From contig PKTN01000003.1 in assembly GCA_002869185.1 (NCBI GenBank), forward strand, positions 82,845-146,844: a stretch of DNA of 64,000 bases, in the 5' to 3' direction. A model generated the notes under the pieces. That model saw only the letters and a list, made by a program, of their open reading frames with translations. It searched no databases and was not told where the DNA came from. Below are positions 60,422 through 64,000 of this stretch, in pieces. The DNA is from Denitrovibrio sp. Lineage in GTDB: Bacteria > Chrysiogenota > Deferribacteres > Deferribacterales > Geovibrionaceae. Position 1 is the stretch's first letter, and each line of letters opens with the position of its first letter. Both the position numbers and the translations under genes were made by a program.

Positions 60422-61683
60422 GAAACGAGCTACACATTAAGCTAAACCGCGAACCTGTTGGATATATCAAACATAATCCATTTGATGATACATTCGCTTT
60501 AGAGCTCTACAACAAGGACTTACATCTTTCACCATACATATCTTCAAGTTCGGACTCAGGCTCTATAAAGAGACTCATTATGAACCTCTTACCTGAAGGG
60601 CAAGGGTTGGAAGAATTATCATCCATGATGCATATTTCTAAAGGAAATGTGTTTGGTTTGATTAAAGCTATCGGATTAGAAACCACAGGAGCACTATCCT
60701 TTCATGCAGAACCGGATGGAATTGAAGAGACATCTTTCAGAGAAATTCCTGAAGAAGAATTAATATACAGAATAAAAGAGAGATCCCAAACACCTATAAC
60801 AATCTGGGACAATAAACCAAGATTATCCGTTGCAGGCGTACAAGAGAAGTTACCTATCATGATTGACGAAAAAGGTACATATGGATTAGGAGAGGGAGAA
60901 CTTGCATCTACCCATATACTGAAGTTTGGTAAGGATCCTGATGAGCAGCTTGTTTTGAATGAACACCTGTGCATGACATTAGCGAAAAGGCTAAATCTTC
61001 CTGTAGCTGAAACTGAAATATTAAGGCTTGGCGAGCCGGTTCTGAAAGTTAAGCGTTTTGATCGTATCAGTAAAGGCACAACAGTCGACAGACTCCATAT
61101 TATAGACGGCTGTCAGATGCTCGACTTGCCACCATCTTACAAATATGAAAGAGTTTATGGTGACGGAGGAGATGTAAAAGATTTCCGTGAAGGAGCCTCT
61201 CTAGAAAAAATATTTAAGGTAGCTTCACTATGCTCAGTACCAGCAGTAGCAACTAGAGATATTCTGAACTGGGTACTCTTCAATCTCATTATAGGAAACT
61301 GTGATGCTCACGGGAAAAATATCTCATGGCACTATACGAGTGACGAGATCAAAGTTATCCCATTCTACGACATGCTCTCTATATCCATATATGAAGGAAA
61401 ATATAATCAAAACCTCGCAATGGCAATTGGAGATAATTTTTCATCAAAGATATATGCATATGACCTAGCAGAGATGTGTGAAGTATGCGAACTGCAACCA
61501 CGTTTTGTTTCAAGAACTCTAGATAAGATGGCTAAGGCAGTGCTTACAGAAACGGACACTCTTATATCTGGGTTCACTCTTGTAGGCAATGAAACCGATT
61601 TTATGGAAAAGCTTGTTTCACTACTGAAAGCTAATGCAAAATGCTATATTGAAGTTGCGAAAGAGTTACCAAATATTGGATAA
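60418..61683 (+). CDS. hipA: HipA-type serine/threonine kinase toxin
   Basis: This is a 421-residue protein with an N-terminal HipA_N domain and a C-terminal kinase domain. Kinase landmarks are 'LSVAGVQEKLP' (glycine-rich loop type), 'HILKFG', the catalytic 'GNCDAHGKN' loop and 'PFYDML' (metal-binding Asp). HipA kinases phosphorylate an aminoacyl-tRNA synthetase and stop translation. ATG 60418 overlaps the hipB stop; a longer frame upstream lies inside hipB. The 3' end faces the HNH gene, with 55 bp and no terminator in between. Confidence 0.93.
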   Translation: MRNELHIKLNREPVGYIKHNPFDDTFALELYNKDLHLSPYISSSSDSGSIKRLIMNLLPEGQGLEELSSMMHISKGNVFGLIKAIGLETTGALSFHAEPDGIEETSFREIPEEELIYRIKERSQTPITIWDNKPRLSVAGVQEKLPIMIDEKGTYGLGEGELASTHILKFGKDPDEQLVLNEHLCMTLAKRLNLPVAETEILRLGEPVLKVKRFDRISKGTTVDRLHIIDGCQMLDLPPSYKYERVYGDGGDVKDFREGASLEKIFKVASLCSVPAVATRDILNWVLFNLIIGNCDAHGKNISWHYTSDEIKVIPFYDMLSISIYEGKYNQNLAMAIGDNFSSKIYAYDLAEMCEVCELQPRFVSRTLDKMAKAVLTETDTLISGFTLVGNETDFMEKLVSLLKANAKCYIEVAKELPNIG

Positions 61684-61738
61684 ATCTAATCAGTACATTA
61701 AAGCAACCCAATTTTTTATAACGCATATATATTCTCTA

Positions 61739-62599
61739 TTACTGAAAACCTGAACCGCAATACCAGTCACTGTTGGCAAGAGCCTGGAACATGGCTGTTT
61801 GCCACGAGTTAACGTGCAGCTGATAGTTTCCTTCAGCTTCAATCATGAGGTATTGTCTGACTCCCTCTAATCCACATGACTCCCTATAACGAGATAAGAT
61901 GTCTTTTAAGCAAGCAATCTGGTTGCTAGCTTCTATCGAATAACGAGATGCCAATTTAAAGTCACTAAAATGAGATTGAACTCGCTTCTTAGAAATAGGA
62001 CCCCAATTAGCTGGTACTAGAACAAAAAAACGGATAGTCGCAGGTTTTGTTTGAATGACTTCAGCATAAAGCCACTGTTCATCAATAAAGTATTCATGGT
62101 CATAATATGGGTGCAGGCTTTGACTCTCAGCTGTAGTAGCAACAGCAGTGCTTTTTCCAGTATTACAATCCTTGCAAGAAGGTACGAGGTTCAAAGGCAC
62201 AACAGATAACTGCGGATATTTAGTTTTTGGTAAATAGTGATCAAGAGTCGACGCATGTCCCATTCCGCAAAAAGGGCATCGACCTAGTGGCGCTCTGGAT
62301 AACAGCGAATCATATATTGCCCTAGCGGGCTTGGATCCGCCTACCATATGTGCGCTATAGACATTTTTTAGTTCATTTTTAGTAACAGAGCCTAATGCTA
62401 TATCGTCATTTCCGCAATCATTCGGTGGAAGAGTGTAAAGTTGGTTAACCTTAGCCTTTTGGTGATATTCACTAGCCGAAGCTTCGATAGTATTGGTTAA
62501 AGCATTAAGCCGATTTCGTAAATCCTCATTTGTAATACTATTAATACAGGTTTGATAAACCACTTGCGGCTCCTCATTAGGGGCGATCATTGCTCTCAT
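61739..62599 (-). CDS. HNH endonuclease of a Septu (PtuB)-like defence pair
   Basis: This is a 286-residue protein with an HNH domain at about 105-150: 'CPFCGMG..STLDHYLPK' with the catalytic His, 'NLVPSCKDCN' with a second zinc pair and Asn. Such proteins pair with an AAA-type ATPase in Septu and related systems and in retron Ec78/Ec83 effectors. It overlaps the ATPase gene by 4 bp (ATGA). No retron reverse transcriptase is present, so a plain Septu-like role is more likely. Function: phage-triggered DNA or RNA cleavage. Confidence 0.85.
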   Translation of the reverse strand: MRAMIAPNEEPQVVYQTCINSITNEDLRNRLNALTNTIEASASEYHQKAKVNQLYTLPPNDCGNDDIALGSVTKNELKNVYSAHMVGGSKPARAIYDSLLSRAPLGRCPFCGMGHASTLDHYLPKTKYPQLSVVPLNLVPSCKDCNTGKSTAVATTAESQSLHPYYDHEYFIDEQWLYAEVIQTKPATIRFFVLVPANWGPISKKRVQSHFSDFKLASRYSIEASNQIACLKDILSRYRESCGLEGVRQYLMIEAEGNYQLHVNSWQTAMFQALANSDWYCGSGFQ

Positions 62600-63603
62600 T
62601 CCTCAGCACCTGCCTGTGTGTCCCTAATCATTATCATTGATCGCAGTATCGCTTTTCCTTCAAAGCCAAGCTGAGATTGATATTCTTGTTCTATTTCTTC
62701 ATAGCTCTTGCCCTCATCCACAGATCTGACCAGTAAATCATGAAAACCTGATTTCGAAACTTCCAACCCGAATACTTCTCTCGTCAAGATTCCTACATTT
62801 TCAGCAAAAGTTTCATTTTCTGGTGGGTCTACATTTAAAACGAGTCGAGTTCTCCTGAGGATAGAAACACATGATTTAGGTACTTCCTGCAAAACAACTG
62901 GAGAATGAGTTGCAATGATAGCTACGCCATTACGATTCACAAGCAGTTCAGACAACGCTCGCGTAAATGCTGAAAGTAGTGGAGGGTGCAGGTGGCTTTC
63001 TGGCTCATCTAGAAGGACTAAAGTTTTTTCTTCTACGGTTTCCACTAATTTTGTTAAGGTTAAAAGTACTATTGCATGACCAGAGCTCATTCTGTCAAAT
63101 AAATTTTTAGCAGTATTAGAAAACTGACTTTTGTTATCCGATGAATCGCTATCATATATGTTAGTTAGTCTACATAAGTCCATTTCTGCGAAATTAAAGT
63201 CTGACTCCAGTTTTATAACAGCATTAACCCATCGGTTTCTTTTTGCTGTTAGTGCAAGGCACAATTTTAGGCTTTTTATAAGGTCTTGGCATAAACCATT
63301 TTTATCTTTTAAAACCCAATGCTCCTGATTTTGATGAACTACGCGCTTTTTTAAACCAACATAGTGATAACGCATACCTGCATTTGCATCAGGTTGGTCT
63401 TCTGGGGGCGTAAATGGATCAAATACGCTAAAGGATACAGATACAACTCCTGCGAAGTAATCTTCATTAAGTACAGAAGGATCCACCCAATGAGAAGAAG
63501 TAGCAAAATACCCAGTATCAATGACATCTCCTCGATTAGGAATTAGCGCATCAACCATATTATTTAGAAGTGTAGTTTTACCAATCCCATTTCTGCCAAT
63601 CAA
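62596..63603 (-). CDS. AAA/ABC-type ATPase of a Septu (PtuA)-like pair, N-terminally truncated
   Basis: This is a 335-residue ATPase with Walker A 'GRNGIGKTT' right at the N-terminus (TTG 63603 as start) and Walker B plus signature 'TLVLLDEPESHLHPP' at about 210, then 'AIIATHSPVVLQEV'. Family members have about 25-30 more residues (first beta strand and FRxx-type loop) before Walker A. The frame is open upstream only to a TAA at 63631-63633 and contains no ATG or GTG. The lost part would lie exactly across the island/tmRNA junction. It may be inactive, or start at TTG. Confidence 0.82.
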   Translation of the reverse strand: MIGRNGIGKTTLLNNMVDALIPNRGDVIDTGYFATSSHWVDPSVLNEDYFAGVVSVSFSVFDPFTPPEDQPDANAGMRYHYVGLKKRVVHQNQEHWVLKDKNGLCQDLIKSLKLCLALTAKRNRWVNAVIKLESDFNFAEMDLCRLTNIYDSDSSDNKSQFSNTAKNLFDRMSSGHAIVLLTLTKLVETVEEKTLVLLDEPESHLHPPLLSAFTRALSELLVNRNGVAIIATHSPVVLQEVPKSCVSILRRTRLVLNVDPPENETFAENVGILTREVFGLEVSKSGFHDLLVRSVDEGKSYEEIEQEYQSQLGFEGKAILRSMIMIRDTQAGAEE

Positions 63604-63611
63604 TATATGGA

Positions 63612-63659
63612 TATTAGAAGAATATGCAACTTATTAGAATATTTGGTGCTTTATTAGAA
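63612..63659 (-). repeat. TTCTAATA direct repeats with 20-bp pitch, overlapping the ATPase 5' end
   Basis: On the minus strand, TTCTAATA occurs three times, at 63659-63652, 63639-63632 and 63619-63612, exactly 20 bp apart. The first copy extends to TTCTAATAAAG, an 11-bp match to half of the hipBA operators. Possible HipB binding or a remnant of regulatory DNA. Confidence 0.55.
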
Positions 63660-63666
63660 CAATATA

Positions 63667-63680
63667 AAATGGAGGCGGTG
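63667..63680. repeat. Right attachment-site copy within the tmRNA 3' end
   Basis: aaatggaggcggtg, identical to 58058-58071. It includes the encoded CCA end of tmRNA (63670-63672 on the minus strand). Confidence 0.8.
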
Positions 63681-64000
63681 GGAGTCGAACCCACGTCCGA
63701 AGTATTTTCAATCAAAGGTACTACATGTTTAGTCTTTTTATTTATCTTAGCCAGTCGGCAGGGAAAAAGACAGCCCAACCGAAAGGAGCAACCTCTTTGT
63801 TTCGCCTGTTGCCCGAGGTACTACAACAGACTATCCTACTAAAGTTTATGCCCAGCTACAAGACCGCAGGAGTGCCTTCGTAGAGGACATCGCGCGCTAT
63901 ATTAAGCAGCAGCGAGTGCGTATTCGTCGTTTGCAATTACTTGCGTTGGCTTGCTAACCGGGTTGCCGCCCCGGACATGCACCTAGAGACCTACGATCCC
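63670..64000 (-). ncRNA. ssrA: tmRNA (ssrA), 5' end outside the window
   Basis: The acceptor and T arm (TTCGACTCCCACC with encoded CCA at 63670-63672) and the downstream pseudoknot regions are visible. The tag reading frame at 63934-63902 (GCA resume codon to TAA) encodes ANDEYALAAA, a typical ssrA tag ending in small hydrophobic residues, here with three Ala at the end. The 5' acceptor strand lies a few tens of bases beyond 64000. A plus-strand reading of this region is an artefact. Function: rescue of stalled ribosomes. Confidence 0.96.

Larger units (their letters stand above)
58058..63680. mobile_element. Defence island inserted at the 3' end of ssrA (tmRNA)
   Basis: Identical 14-bp sequences (aaatggaggcggtg) occur at 58058-58071 and 63667-63680. 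The right copy is the 3' end of the tmRNA gene including its encoded CCA. The 5.6 kb between them carries AbiEii/AbiEi, HipB/HipA and a HNH plus ATPase pair, all defence or addiction genes. No integrase is present; it may be lost or supplied in trans. The left flank is the HEAT-repeat gene. Chance occurrence of a 14-bp match exactly at the tmRNA end is unlikely. Confidence 0.8.

Noticed and set aside
61739..63603. Retron (Ec78/Ec83-type) effector module
   Set aside because: The HNH/ATPase pair is of the same family, but there is no reverse transcriptase or msr/msd-like RNA in the island.
63624..63842. Plus-strand open frame with 'VGVEPTSEV' start
   Set aside because: It is the complement of the tmRNA 3' end; this is a well-known spurious protein in genome annotations.
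1..64000. CRISPR array or tRNA genes
   Set aside because: No regularly spaced repeat-spacer pattern was seen, and no tRNA cloverleaf with consensus D/T arms was recognised apart from the tmRNA end.

Overview
The window reads as a chromosomal segment of a Gram-negative, anaerobic to microaerobic respiratory bacterium that lives on organic acids. The sequence shows a molybdopterin polysulfide/thiosulfate reductase-type complex, two very multiheme c-type cytochromes with a Rieske/cytochrome b pair, cytochrome bd, tripartite tricarboxylate (TTT) transport, acetoacetyl-CoA metabolism, SBP-linked two-component systems and a probable selenoprotein. The gene set, low GC and gene style fit Deferribacterota (Denitrovibrio/Geovibrio-like). 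That placement is inference; no database was consulted.

Layout. 1-1.0 kb: end of an amino-acid permease and a PhnA/YjdM zinc-ribbon protein. 1.1-9.1 kb: a PAS-sigma54 activator, then atoB-atoD-atoA-atoE (ketoacid/short-chain fatty-acid use) behind a probable sigma54 promoter with upstream palindromes, then a CitA/DcuS-type sensor kinase and its regulator. 9.1-15.2 kb: a divergent locus with CaiB-type CoA-transferase, HMG-CoA-lyase-like lyase and IclR on one side and TctC-TctB-TctA on the other, which looks like uptake, CoA activation and cleavage of a branched hydroxy-acid. 15.2-21.4 kb: sulfur region (TauE/SafE, periplasmic rhodanese, ArsR regulator, PsrABC). 21.4-26.5 kb: a tightly overlapping operon of 12-heme cytochrome, 10-heme cytochrome, Rieske protein, cytochrome b and tetraheme cytochrome. 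26.5-32.2 kb: a second IclR (close paralog of the first), EamA and TauE transporters, a glutamine-synthetase-fold amidoligase with a gamma-glutamylcyclotransferase-like partner, and a Na+/alanine symporter. 32.3-37.1 kb: a HesB/IscA-like gene with in-frame UGA (probable selenocysteine), a MoaE-like gene and a receiver/binding-protein/kinase sensory set. 37.1-43.8 kb: cydAB with two tiny partner genes, FUSC protein, FMN-ferredoxin protein, ilvD. 43.9-48.7 kb: a second binding-protein-coupled signalling operon whose kinase carries an in-frame stop. 48.8-58.0 kb: MFS, RRM protein, CcdA plus a thioredoxin-like gene with an in-frame stop, TauE, phosphodiesterase, a rhodanese gene with an in-frame stop, and a lipoprotein/HEAT-repeat pair. 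58.06-63.68 kb: a 5.6-kb defence island inserted at the 3' end of ssrA (tmRNA), bounded by a 14-bp direct repeat and carrying AbiE, HipBA and a Septu-like HNH/ATPase pair. The window ends inside the tmRNA gene (minus strand).

The most notable items are the ssrA island with its exactly spaced HipB-type operators and an ATPase truncated at the island border, the amidoligase/cyclotransferase pair, the UGA-containing HesB-like gene, the multiheme/Rieske/b operon, the CoA-transferase/lyase/TTT module, and three genes broken by single in-frame stops.
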